Of a DNA stretch of 23,663 bases, positions 14,177-22,043 are shown in pieces. The DNA is from JAZNQN01 sp045656005. Lineage in GTDB: Bacteria; Bacillota; Clostridia; UMGS1883; UMGS1540. A model generated the notes under the pieces. It worked only from the letters and a program-made list of their open reading frames with translations, was not told the origin of the DNA and did not search any database. The translations under genes were made by a program, and so were the position numbers. Location of the stretch: positions 1 through 23,663 of the forward strand of contig JAZOQG010000076.1 in assembly GCA_045656005.1 (NCBI GenBank), given 5' to 3'. Positions within the stretch are counted from its first letter, which is position 1. The number at the start of each line of letters is the position of its first letter.

Positions 14177-15640
14177 ATGAAAAGAATAATTTCGGCAATG
14201 CTTGCCGTTTTGATTATATTGTCTGGTTGCAATGTTAAGTATAAAGATAATGATGCTGTAATTTTGACAGGGGAGTTTCTCGGTGAATTTAATCCTTTGT
14301 TTGCAAAAAGCGATGGGGATAAAGATGTTTGCTCTCTTATTTATGATTCCCTTGTGGAATTTGGAGAAACGGGAGATGTTATCTCGTCTTTGGCTAATTG
14401 GGAAGTGCTTGACGAGGGACTTCGTTACAGATTTAAAATTCAGAAAAATGCATTTTTTTCTGACGGGACACCACTTTGTGCAGAAGATGTTCTATTCTCT
14501 TTAAAACTTTTGACAAGAATTGGTCAGTTGGATTTATCAAATGCAGGAGTTAAGGGTTATAGTAGTTTTAAAAGCGGAAAAAGTGAAGAAATTTCGGGAT
14601 TCGAACTTTCTGGTGACAACATGTCATTTTCCATAATGCTCGAAAAAGCCAATGTGGATTTTTTGAAAAATCTTACTTTTGGTATCATAAGCCGTAAGTA
14701 TTATGAAAAAGCATACGAAAGCGAAGGATTTGACGGGATTTATAAATTAAATCACAAACCCGTGGGAAGCGGGCAGTATGTTCTTGCACGTTATGAAAAT
14801 GGAATGGTAACTCTTACTTCAAACAAAAAATATTTTAAAGGTGCGGCAAAGATAGACCACCTTACACTTAAAAGTAAATCTGGAAATGAATTTGACATAT
14901 CTGAGACATATCAGGCAGGAGTTATTATAAAGAATATAGAACGTAAGGAATATTCTGTGCAGAACGTAAAAAACGGCGATTTTTATATTCTTGGTTTCAA
15001 CTGCAAAAATGATTTTCTTTCAAATGCAGATATAAGACGTGCAATAAAAATCTCGACAGATAGAGAAATGATTAGCGAAAATATAAGTGGAAGTATTGAT
15101 GGTGTACCCTCTTTATTTGGTTTTTCTTATTTGGCTGACCTTAAAAAAGCAGAAGAATATATGGAAAAAGCAGGCTTTGAAAAGGGCGATGACGGAATTT
15201 ATCAGAAAAACAAAAAGAAATTAACACTCCGGGTTTTAATGATGAAAGATACCATAGGAGACAAGGTGTTTTCACTTTTTGCAGAAAACATGAAAAAGCT
15301 CGGTGTTGAAGTTACGGCAGATTATGAGGGAAACATTGCCGAGAAAATAGATAAAGGACAGTGGGCTTTATATTTATTGCCTCTTAAAGAAAACAGCGGC
15401 TATCTGAGTGCTGATGCATTTAGGAAAGGAAATATATATTCCTTTGAAAACAGTGAGTTTGACAAGTTAAAGGGAAACTTAAATGATGAAATGTGCAAAA
15501 TAATAAGCGAAGAAGTTCCCGTGTTGCCGCTTTACGAAAAGGTAAAAACGGTAATCTGCAATAACAGTATTTCAGGGATTAATCCTTCGCCTTACAAAAG
15601 CATATTTAAAAATATGTTCAGGGCACAAATCGAAAATTAA
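14177..15640 (+). CDS. Family-5 extracellular solute-binding lipoprotein (peptide-binding type)
   Basis: The 487-residue protein starts with a lipoprotein signal peptide ending in LSGC, so Cys18 would be lipidated and the protein held outside on the membrane. The body resembles SBP_bac_5 proteins (OppA/DppA-like): an early FNPLFA block, YRFKIQKNAFFSDGTPLCAEDV near residues 88-110, and the VGSGQYVLARYENG motif. Family members deliver oligopeptides, nickel or other solutes to an ABC permease. No permease or ATPase genes lie nearby, so this is an orphan that must use a complex encoded elsewhere or act as a sensor. Its stop overlaps the end of gatD on the other strand by four bases. Confidence 0.87.
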   Translation: MKRIISAMLAVLIILSGCNVKYKDNDAVILTGEFLGEFNPLFAKSDGDKDVCSLIYDSLVEFGETGDVISSLANWEVLDEGLRYRFKIQKNAFFSDGTPLCAEDVLFSLKLLTRIGQLDLSNAGVKGYSSFKSGKSEEISGFELSGDNMSFSIMLEKANVDFLKNLTFGIISRKYYEKAYESEGFDGIYKLNHKPVGSGQYVLARYENGMVTLTSNKKYFKGAAKIDHLTLKSKSGNEFDISETYQAGVIIKNIERKEYSVQNVKNGDFYILGFNCKNDFLSNADIRRAIKISTDREMISENISGSIDGVPSLFGFSYLADLKKAEEYMEKAGFEKGDDGIYQKNKKKLTLRVLMMKDTIGDKVFSLFAENMKKLGVEVTADYEGNIAEKIDKGQWALYLLPLKENSGYLSADAFRKGNIYSFENSEFDKLKGNLNDEMCKIISEEVPVLPLYEKVKTVICNNSISGINPSPYKSIFKNMFRAQIEN

Positions 15641-16320
15641 AGAGAGAGGGCGGTGTTATGTGCCGCGTTTTCCAAAGTATCATCAAGCGGTGGGAGTGAA
15701 ATTTCTCCCCCGTATTTTTTTTCGAGTGCTCTTTTGAGTATTTCATCAGAAAGCCGTGGGTTTTTGGGGAGGAGAGGTCCGTGAAGAAATGTTGCGAATG
15801 TGTTTTTGTATATTAAGCCCTCCATACCGTCACCGCAGTTTCCAAAGCCTTTTACTGTTTTGCCGAGGGGTGAATATTCGCCTATATATGTTTTTTCCTT
15901 GTGATTTTCAAATCCTGCAATGTTTCCATATTCTTCGCTTTCTATTATAACATTTCCCGTAAACCTTTTATCCGAAGTTTCAGTATAGATGTCCAGAATA
16001 TCAAGCATATTTTTTCCAAGCATGGGGAATGCACCGCACAACGCAAGAAGTACGCCGCCGTTTTCTACATAACTTTTAATAGCTTCTTTGTAATTTGAAA
16101 GAAGAGAGAGAGCTTTTTCTGAAGCTGTGTCATCTCCACCGCCGATAAGTAAAATATCAATATCATCAAATTTCAATGCATCATCCTTTTTGAATGATAC
16201 AACATCAGCGCCCATTCCTCTCCACAAAAGTCTTTTAGAGAGTGAGGCAATGTTTCCTTTGTCGCCATACATATCGAGAAGGTCTGGATAAATGTGACCT
16301 ATTTTAATACTGTAATCCAT
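15637..16320 (-). CDS. gatD: Lipid II isoglutaminyl synthase, glutaminase subunit GatD
   Basis: The 227-residue class I glutamine amidotransferase (cobyric-acid-synthase-like subgroup) supplies ammonia to MurT, which amidates the alpha-carboxyl of D-Glu in lipid II to D-isoglutamine. The nucleophile Cys95 sits in LLALCGAFPMLG and the catalytic His180 in FLHGPLLPKNP, both matching GatD. The N-terminal IGHIYPDLLDMYGDKGNI is also typical. The ATG is one base after the murT stop (TAA A ATG), with the ribosome binding site inside the end of murT, so the two subunits are coupled. Confidence 0.95.
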   Translation of the reverse strand: MDYSIKIGHIYPDLLDMYGDKGNIASLSKRLLWRGMGADVVSFKKDDALKFDDIDILLIGGGDDTASEKALSLLSNYKEAIKSYVENGGVLLALCGAFPMLGKNMLDILDIYTETSDKRFTGNVIIESEEYGNIAGFENHKEKTYIGEYSPLGKTVKGFGNCGDGMEGLIYKNTFATFLHGPLLPKNPRLSDEILKRALEKKYGGEISLPPLDDTLENAAHNTALSL

Positions 16321-16321
16321 T

Positions 16322-17668
16322 TTATTCTCCCCTTTCCATAGCTTTTAAAATGCCATGAATGGTAAAAGTTGCGGTATAGTTTGCAAGGTAGTATGAAACC
16401 TCACCGCTGCCTGCTTTTATTTTCTGGCACGAGTCTTTAAGTGTTGCCTTTTCATATAAAGAAGGGTCAAAATCTGCATATTTTAAACGAAGCATAACAT
16501 CATCTGCACGGCTTCCTGAAACATAAATTTTTTCTATGGAAGTGTTTTTGAGATTTTCAAAGTTTACATCCCAAAGCCATGAAATATCCGTGCCGTCAGA
16601 CGGGGCATCGTTTACTGCGATTGCGATATCTTTTTTTCGTTCGTCGGCACATATTGCGCTTATTCCCTGATTAAATCCTGCAGGATTTTTTGACATGTTG
16701 AGTATCAGCTTTTTGCCAATATCAAATTGCTCCATTCTTCCTATCTGTGGTTTGTAGGAGGATAATATTTTATCATAATCTTTTACTTCCCTCATTAAAA
16801 TGAGAGCCATGGAAAAAGCGGTTGCAATGTTATAAATATTGTAAAAACCTTTGTATGAAACATCAAAAGGATATTCTTTGTTATTATATAACACGGTGAA
16901 TGACAGGTTGTCTGAAACGGAGATATCATGTATTTTAAAGTCTGCATCTGCATTTTTAAAAGAGCATGAGGGACACGAAAATTTTCCAAGCTGTGAGTAG
17001 TGGTGATATTCATAGGAAAGCATATTCCCGCAAACGGGACAAAGTGTATCTTCGTCTGTTTCCCCTGTGAAATTTTCACATTTATCGGCAGAAATGAAAA
17101 AGCACTTTCTTCCTGTTTTTTCGGAAAACTGCAAAACATGGGGGTCGTCAGCATTTAAGAAAAGCTCCGTATCGGGAGAAAGGGAGAGGGCACGAAGCAT
17201 AAGTGATGCAGTTTGTGATATTTCTCCGTATCTGTCAAGCTGGTCACGGAAAAGATTTGTTATAATCATTTTGTGGGGCGACATTTTTTCGAAAACCCTT
17301 ATGGTCGATGCCTCGTCAATTTCAAGGCAGGCAAAGTCCGCATCAATTTTTCCGAAAATATTCGCGTTTTTAGCAAAAGCACAACACACCCCGGGGAGCA
17401 TATTTGCTCCGTAATTATTTGAAATAACCTTTTTTCCGCTTCCTGTTAAAAAGCTATAAAGAAGATTATTTGTGGTTGTTTTCCCGTTTGTTCCGCAAAC
17501 GGCAATAATTTCACCACGTACCTGAGTTGAAAGCATCTTTAAAATATCAGGGCAAATTTTAAGTGCAAGCGCACCCGGTGCAGAGGAAGCCTCTTTTTTC
17601 ATTATTTTACCTGCAAAAATTGCCATTTTGCATGCGAAAATTGCCAGTATTAGTCTTAATTTTCTCAT
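16322..17668 (-). CDS. murT: Lipid II isoglutaminyl synthase, Mur ligase-like subunit MurT
   Basis: The 448-residue cytoplasmic subunit activates the D-Glu carboxylate of lipid II with ATP and receives ammonia from GatD. It has the Mur ligase P loop GTNGKTTT (residues 59-66). Inserted in the central domain is a zinc ribbon (Cys210-x-x-Cys213 and Cys232-x-x-Cys235), a hallmark of MurT that other Mur ligases lack. The C-terminal part includes the DUF1727 region with NMSKNPAGFNQ. The start is supported by GGAG upstream and by a good promoter at 17730-17702. Together with gatD it predicts an amidated peptidoglycan stem peptide. Confidence 0.95.
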   Translation of the reverse strand: MRKLRLILAIFACKMAIFAGKIMKKEASSAPGALALKICPDILKMLSTQVRGEIIAVCGTNGKTTTNNLLYSFLTGSGKKVISNNYGANMLPGVCCAFAKNANIFGKIDADFACLEIDEASTIRVFEKMSPHKMIITNLFRDQLDRYGEISQTASLMLRALSLSPDTELFLNADDPHVLQFSEKTGRKCFFISADKCENFTGETDEDTLCPVCGNMLSYEYHHYSQLGKFSCPSCSFKNADADFKIHDISVSDNLSFTVLYNNKEYPFDVSYKGFYNIYNIATAFSMALILMREVKDYDKILSSYKPQIGRMEQFDIGKKLILNMSKNPAGFNQGISAICADERKKDIAIAVNDAPSDGTDISWLWDVNFENLKNTSIEKIYVSGSRADDVMLRLKYADFDPSLYEKATLKDSCQKIKAGSGEVSYYLANYTATFTIHGILKAMERGE

Positions 17669-17701
17669 TTTAAACTCCGTTTCATGCGTATTTCAAAATA
17701 G

Positions 17702-17730
17702 ATTTTAACACCTATTTGACTATATGTCAA
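17702..17730 (-). promoter_or_regulatory. Promoter of murT-gatD
   Basis: On the minus strand TTGACA (17730-17725) and TAAAAT (17707-17702) are separated by 17 bp. Transcription would begin about 30 bases before the murT ATG. Confidence 0.78.
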
Positions 17731-17782
17731 GGTAATTTGTCAGGTGTGAAAACAGTTTTTAATGAAAGTGAGGAAAAAAACA

Positions 17783-17811
17783 TTGCATAATTATATAAAA
17801 TGTGATATAAT
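17783..17811 (+). promoter_or_regulatory. Promoter of the TAXI TRAP transporter operon
   Basis: TTGCAT (17783-17788) and a perfect TATAAT (17806-17811) are spaced by 17 bp, 34 bases ahead of the ATG, with an AGGGGGA ribosome binding site in between. Confidence 0.78.
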
Positions 17812-17845
17812 TATTCCATAATCTATATTTTAGGGGGATTTTTTT

Positions 17846-18805
17846 ATGAAAAAGATTATTTCTTTGGCACTCGTGCTTTGCATGGTTTTGGCACTTGCGG
17901 CATGCACCGGAGGTGCAGGAACGTCAATGACAATGGGTACGGGCGGAACATCCGGTACATATTACGGATATGGCGGTGTACTCGGTCAGTACATTAAAAA
18001 CCACGCAGGCATTAACGTAACTGTTGTTTCTACAGACGGTTCAAAAGCAAACATTCAGGGTATTGCAGCAGGCAATTATCAGCTCGGTACAGTTCAGTCC
18101 GATGTTATGGCTTACGCATGGGAAGGCACACGTTCCTTTGAACAGGAAGGGAAAATTGACTCTTTCAGAGTAGTTGCAGGTCTTTATGCAGAAGCAGTTC
18201 AGCTCGTTACAATGAATCCTGAAATCAAAAGCGTAAAAGACCTTAAAGGTAAAGCAGTTTCTATCGGCGCTCCCGGCTCCGGCGTTTACTTTAACGCTAT
18301 TGACGTTTTGACAGCAGCAGGTCTTAAGGAAGAAGACATTAAAGCACAGTATCAGTCATTTGCTGACAGCGCAGATGCACTTAAAGACGGCAAAATTGAT
18401 GCAGCATTTATAGTTGCAGGTGCTCCGACTCCTGCTATAACAGAGCTTTGCGCAACAAATTCTGCATACCTTGTACCGATCGATGGTGACGTTGCTGCAA
18501 ATCTTATGGCTGCATGTCCTTTCTACACAACATATAAGGTTCCTGCAGGAACATATAACGGCCAGGCTGAAGATGTTGAAACTGTAACAGTTAAAGCTAC
18601 ACTTATCGTAAGTGCATCAGCTTCCGAAGAAGATGTTTACAAATTAACTGCTGCAATTTTTGATAATATCGATGCTATCAAAGCAGAAAATGCAAAGGGC
18701 GGAGAACTCAGCATTGAAAATGCTACAAGCGGTATGACAGCTCCATTCCACAAAGGTGCAGCAAAATATTTTTCAGAAAAGGGCGTAGAGGTTAACGCTC
18801 AGTAA
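17846..18805 (+). CDS. TAXI-family TRAP transporter solute-binding lipoprotein
   Basis: The 319-residue protein has a lipoprotein signal with Cys20 in LALAACTGG, so it should be anchored outside the membrane. The mature part shows TAXI-family blocks: GTGGTSGTYYGYGG near residues 31-44, the LGTVQSDVMAYAWEG stretch and the GSGVYFNAIDVL segment near 147-158. TAXI proteins bind small carboxylates or amino acids such as glutamate and hand them to a Na+- or H+-driven TRAP permease; this ligand is unknown. The permease gene follows after a hairpin. Codon choice is richer in GC than in the flanking lipoprotein at 14177, consistent with high expression. Confidence 0.94.
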   Translation: MKKIISLALVLCMVLALAACTGGAGTSMTMGTGGTSGTYYGYGGVLGQYIKNHAGINVTVVSTDGSKANIQGIAAGNYQLGTVQSDVMAYAWEGTRSFEQEGKIDSFRVVAGLYAEAVQLVTMNPEIKSVKDLKGKAVSIGAPGSGVYFNAIDVLTAAGLKEEDIKAQYQSFADSADALKDGKIDAAFIVAGAPTPAITELCATNSAYLVPIDGDVAANLMAACPFYTTYKVPAGTYNGQAEDVETVTVKATLIVSASASEEDVYKLTAAIFDNIDAIKAENAKGGELSIENATSGMTAPFHKGAAKYFSEKGVEVNAQ

Positions 18806-18827
18806 TTTCGGAAGATTTAAATAAATG

Positions 18828-18858
18828 GGCTGCAGCATTTTGCTGCAGCCTTGTTTTT
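18828..18858 (+). terminator. Intercistronic hairpin between the TRAP binding protein and permease genes
   Basis: A perfect 10-bp GC-rich stem (GGCTGCAGCA at 18828-18837, TGCTGCAGCC at 18841-18850) has a TTT loop and is followed by TTGTTTTT. It lies between two genes of one transporter, so it probably acts as a leaky terminator or 3' stabiliser that gives more binding protein than permease. The permease ribosome binding site starts right after it. Confidence 0.8.
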
Positions 18859-18872
18859 GACGAGGAGGAGCT

Positions 18873-20813
18873 ATGGCGCTTTTTAAGAAAAAGAAGCAAC
18901 AAGGTATTGAAAACATGGACCTTGATGCTGTTATGAAAAAGTTTGACAGAGAATCAAACACCCGTATATGGGAAGGAACTCCCAAAAAGGTTGTAAACTG
19001 TATTTTGGCACTTTTTTCTCTGTTTTGTATTTATGTAACACTTTTTGCAAGCTGGCTCGAGGAAATAAGACTTACTTCCTTTGTAGCTTACATTGTGTTT
19101 ATAGGTTATCTTGTTTTCCCCGCCAAAAAGGGAGGGCAGAAAGTAAATCACATGCCTTGGTACGATGTTCTGTTCATGGTATTTGGTACTGCGGCATTTT
19201 TGTATTACACCTTTAATGCTGTTGATATTATCCAGCAGGGAAGTATTTTTAAATGGTATCAGATTGTAATTGCCATTATCGGAATTTTGTCTGTGGCAGA
19301 GGTTTGCCGCAGAAGTGTGGGGCTTCCCATAATTATTGTTGCGGTATGTTTTGTTATTTATGCACTTACCGTTGGACTTTCAAACCCGACACTCTGGGGT
19401 AAACTCAATTATATCTCATCTTATCTTTTCTATGGAAAAGAAGGAATTTTGTCTACACCTATCAATGTGTGCTCAAAGTTTATAGTTGTATTTATCATAT
19501 TTGGTGCATTTCTTGAAAGAACGGGAATAGCGGACTTCTTTATTCAGATTTCAAATGCAGTAGTCGGCGGATTTTCAGGCGGTCCTGCAAAGGTTGCGGT
19601 TGTGGCAAGTGCTATGGAAGGCATGGTGTCAGGCTCATCTGTTGCAAACACAGTAGGCTCCGGCTCTGTTACAATTCCGCTTATGAAGAAAACAGGTTAT
19701 AAGCCTGAATTTGCGGCTGCCGCAGAAGCATCGGCATCAACGGGCGGTCAGATAATGCCTCCTATAATGGGTGCAGCTGCGTTTTTGATGGCAGATTATG
19801 TAGGTGTTCCGTACAGTAATATAGTAGTTAGAGCTATTTTGCCTGCAGTTTTGTATTTTGCAGGAATATTTATAGCAGTTCACCTTGAAGCTAAAAAAGA
19901 AGGACTTCGCGGTCTTACAAAAGAAGAATTGCCGCGCTTTTTACCTCTTCTTAAAAAATCATACCTTCTTTTGCCTCTGATAGTTTTGATTTATCTTGTA
20001 GGCACAAGCCAGCGTTCAATCCAGACTGCGGCTGCAATTGCAATTTTAGTTGCAATTGTTGTAACTCTGTTTAATAAGGAAAACCGCATCACTCCAAAAA
20101 GAATCTGGGAAGCCCTTGCTGCAGGCGGTCAGGGTATGATAACGGTTGCAGCTGCGTGTGCAGTTGCAGGTATTATTGCAGGAACCATCACTATGACAGG
20201 TCTTGCAAATATGATGATTAACGGAATTTTGACACTTGCAGGAAATCAGGTAATTATTGCCCTTTTCTTAACGATGCTTTGTTGTATCGTTTTGGGTATG
20301 GGTGTTCCAACCACTGCAAACTATTGCATTATGGCGGCAACATGTGCACCTATTCTTGTTCGTATGGGTGTTCCGAATATTGCGGCACATTTCTTTGTGT
20401 TCTACTTCGGTATCGTTGCAGATTTAACTCCGCCCGTTGCGCTTGCAGCTTATGCGGGTGCGGCAATAGCGCAGGCAAATCCGATGAAAACTGCGTTTAC
20501 GGCAACAAAACTTGCAATCGGTGCTTTTATAGTGCCTTATGTGTTTGCACTAAATCCTGCAATGCTCTTTGTTGATACAACTGCTTGGGAAATTGTGATT
20601 ATATCCATTTCTTCATTTGTAGGAATTTTTGCAGTTTCTGCATCTCTTGAAGGATATATGACACATAATATGAAATGGTATGAAAGAGTTATAAGTGCCG
20701 TCGGCGGTCTTATGCTTATTTACCCCGGTGCAGTTACAGACATTTTGGGAATAGCACTTGTTGCGGTTGTGTTCGTTATTCAGTTATTTACTAAAAAGAA
20801 ATCCATTGCATAA
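18873..20813 (+). CDS. TRAP transporter fused permease (4TM/12TM, TAXI-associated)
   Basis: The 646-residue integral membrane protein joins the small (DctQ-like) and large (DctM-like) TRAP subunits. A charged N-terminus is followed by about four helices (residues 35-165), then the larger transport domain. Conserved stretches include the SGSSVANTVGSGSVTIPLMKK loop, ASASTGGQIMPPIMGAAAFLMA, MGVPTTANYC and the late FYFGIVADLTPPVALAAYAGAAIA. Such fusions are the usual partners of TAXI binding proteins and use an ion gradient instead of ATP. The ATG follows GAGGAGGAG by two to eight bases. Confidence 0.95.
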   Translation: MALFKKKKQQGIENMDLDAVMKKFDRESNTRIWEGTPKKVVNCILALFSLFCIYVTLFASWLEEIRLTSFVAYIVFIGYLVFPAKKGGQKVNHMPWYDVLFMVFGTAAFLYYTFNAVDIIQQGSIFKWYQIVIAIIGILSVAEVCRRSVGLPIIIVAVCFVIYALTVGLSNPTLWGKLNYISSYLFYGKEGILSTPINVCSKFIVVFIIFGAFLERTGIADFFIQISNAVVGGFSGGPAKVAVVASAMEGMVSGSSVANTVGSGSVTIPLMKKTGYKPEFAAAAEASASTGGQIMPPIMGAAAFLMADYVGVPYSNIVVRAILPAVLYFAGIFIAVHLEAKKEGLRGLTKEELPRFLPLLKKSYLLLPLIVLIYLVGTSQRSIQTAAAIAILVAIVVTLFNKENRITPKRIWEALAAGGQGMITVAAACAVAGIIAGTITMTGLANMMINGILTLAGNQVIIALFLTMLCCIVLGMGVPTTANYCIMAATCAPILVRMGVPNIAAHFFVFYFGIVADLTPPVALAAYAGAAIAQANPMKTAFTATKLAIGAFIVPYVFALNPAMLFVDTTAWEIVIISISSFVGIFAVSASLEGYMTHNMKWYERVISAVGGLMLIYPGAVTDILGIALVAVVFVIQLFTKKKSIA

Positions 20814-20840
20814 AAAAGTGTGGCGAGAGCCACACTTTTT
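20813..20840. terminator. Bidirectional terminator between the TRAP permease and the Asp23 gene
   Basis: A 12-bp perfect stem (20813-20824 with 20829-20840) carries a GAGA loop with A and T runs at its outer ends. It sits directly after the permease stop codon and about ten bases beyond the end of the convergent Asp23/Gls24 gene, so it can serve both. Confidence 0.92.
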
Positions 20841-20850
20841 ATTCTGAATT

Positions 20851-21288
20851 TTATTCAGCCTCTATTTCTTCTGAAACTTCTTCGTTTTCAGCACTTGGTT
20901 TTTCAATGTTTATTCCGTCTACATGTACATTGATTTTTGCAACTGAAAGACCTGTAATGGCTTCAATTTCTGCCTTAACCTTTTCTTGAATTTCCCATGC
21001 AACATCAGGAATTTTGTAGCCGTATTTAACGGTAATGTGAATTTCCGAGCTTACCATGCCTTCTTCGTCAATCAAAACTTTAATGCCCTTTGTTGCTGAT
21101 TTTTTAACACCGAGAAATTCAACAATTCCGCCGGCGAGTGTTCCGTTTGTGCCATAAACTCCCTCAATACCTGAAAGAGTTGCTGCTGCAATTGTTGCAA
21201 TAACGTCTTCGGAAATTTTAACTATACCTGTATTTTCTGAATTTTCTGTGATAACTTCATTGTTTTCAACATTTATGTTTTCGCTCAT
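20851..21288 (-). CDS. Asp23/Gls24 family envelope stress protein
   Basis: The 145-residue protein contains one Asp23/Gls24 domain (about residues 20-125): the VKISEDVIATIAAATLSGIEGVYG start, a central IHITVKYGYKIPDVAWEIQEKVKAEIE block, and the AKINVHVDGI end. Acidic tails lie at both ends. Members are small cytoplasmic proteins linked to the membrane or envelope stress and, in some Firmicutes, to fatty acid synthesis regulation. I chose the ATG at 21288 because AGGAGG precedes it; an in-frame ATG six codons earlier would place that site inside the gene. It is a single-gene unit with its own promoter. Confidence 0.93.
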   Translation of the reverse strand: MSENINVENNEVITENSENTGIVKISEDVIATIAAATLSGIEGVYGTNGTLAGGIVEFLGVKKSATKGIKVLIDEEGMVSSEIHITVKYGYKIPDVAWEIQEKVKAEIEAITGLSVAKINVHVDGINIEKPSAENEEVSEEIEAE

Positions 21289-21320
21289 TTTTCTGCCTCC
21301 TGTCATTTTTAATTACTTTG

Positions 21321-21349
21321 ATTATATCAAACCTTTTGCTATCTTACAA
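21321..21349 (-). promoter_or_regulatory. Promoter of the Asp23/Gls24 gene
   Basis: On the minus strand TTGTAA (21349-21344) and a perfect TATAAT (21326-21321) are 17 bp apart, about 33 bases before the chosen start codon. Confidence 0.75.
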
Positions 21350-21396
21350 CACTTTTTTTAAAATTTAAAAAAACATTAATATTTCCTCAGTAAAAC

Positions 21397-21425
21397 TTGC
21401 AAAGAATAACAAAATGTAGTATAAT
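21397..21425 (+). promoter_or_regulatory. Promoter of the DUF5662-recJ unit
   Basis: TTGCAA (21397-21402) and TATAAT (21420-21425) are 17 bp apart. The leader of about 60 bases before the ATG at 21492 shows no strong structure. Confidence 0.75.
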
Positions 21426-21491
21426 AAATTAGATATAGTATAAGCTTTTAAACTTTGATAAAAAATATGATTAGGTGAGTTGAGGGATGAT

Positions 21492-22031
21492 ATGAAAAAA
21501 ATATGGGGACATTTTAATACTATTACAAAGCACCGTCATCTTGTGTTTTATCATGCTATAAAATGCGGAATTCCAATGAGAGGATTTTTGCATGATTTAT
21601 CAAAATATTCTCCCTCGGAGTTTTTTGTGGGAGCTAAATATTTCCTGGGTAACAGAAGTCCCAATGAAAAGGAGAGAGAGCTTTTCGGCTACTCTGCGGC
21701 ATGGCTTCATCATAAGGGCAGAAATCGCAACCATTTTGAATACTGGACGGACTATAACCCTGCCTCAAAACGCATAGAGCCTGTTAAGATGCCACTTGTG
21801 TTTGTAATCGAAATGTTTTGCGACAGAATTGCTGCAAGCAAGGTGTATCAGGGGAAAAACTATACTGACAATCACCCTCTCGAATATTTTTTAAAGGCAA
21901 AGGCGAGAAGAGTTATTCATGAGGAAACATCCGCACTTTTGGAAAGCTGGCTTTTAATGCTTTCGGAAAAAGGGGAAAAGGAAACCTTTAAATATATTAA
22001 AAATTTTCACAAAAAAAATGAAACATATTAA
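21492..22031 (+). CDS. DUF5662 family protein
   Basis: The 179-residue protein matches the DUF5662 pattern: HFNTITKHRHLVFYHAIKCGI at the N-terminus, LHDLSKYSPSEF near residues 35-46, and AWLHHKGRNRNHFEYW near 71-86, rich in His and Asp. The spaced His/Asp residues (HDLSK, WLHHKGRNRNH) look like a metal site of HD-hydrolase type, but that is inference; the family has no established function known to me. There is no signal peptide or membrane helix. I chose the ATG at 21492 with GAGGG upstream; a TTG at 21480 is in frame but poorly placed. recJ follows after 12 bases, so they probably share a transcript. Confidence 0.85.
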   Translation: MKKIWGHFNTITKHRHLVFYHAIKCGIPMRGFLHDLSKYSPSEFFVGAKYFLGNRSPNEKERELFGYSAAWLHHKGRNRNHFEYWTDYNPASKRIEPVKMPLVFVIEMFCDRIAASKVYQGKNYTDNHPLEYFLKAKARRVIHEETSALLESWLLMLSEKGEKETFKYIKNFHKKNETY

Positions 22032-22043
22032 TATGGAGAAAAC

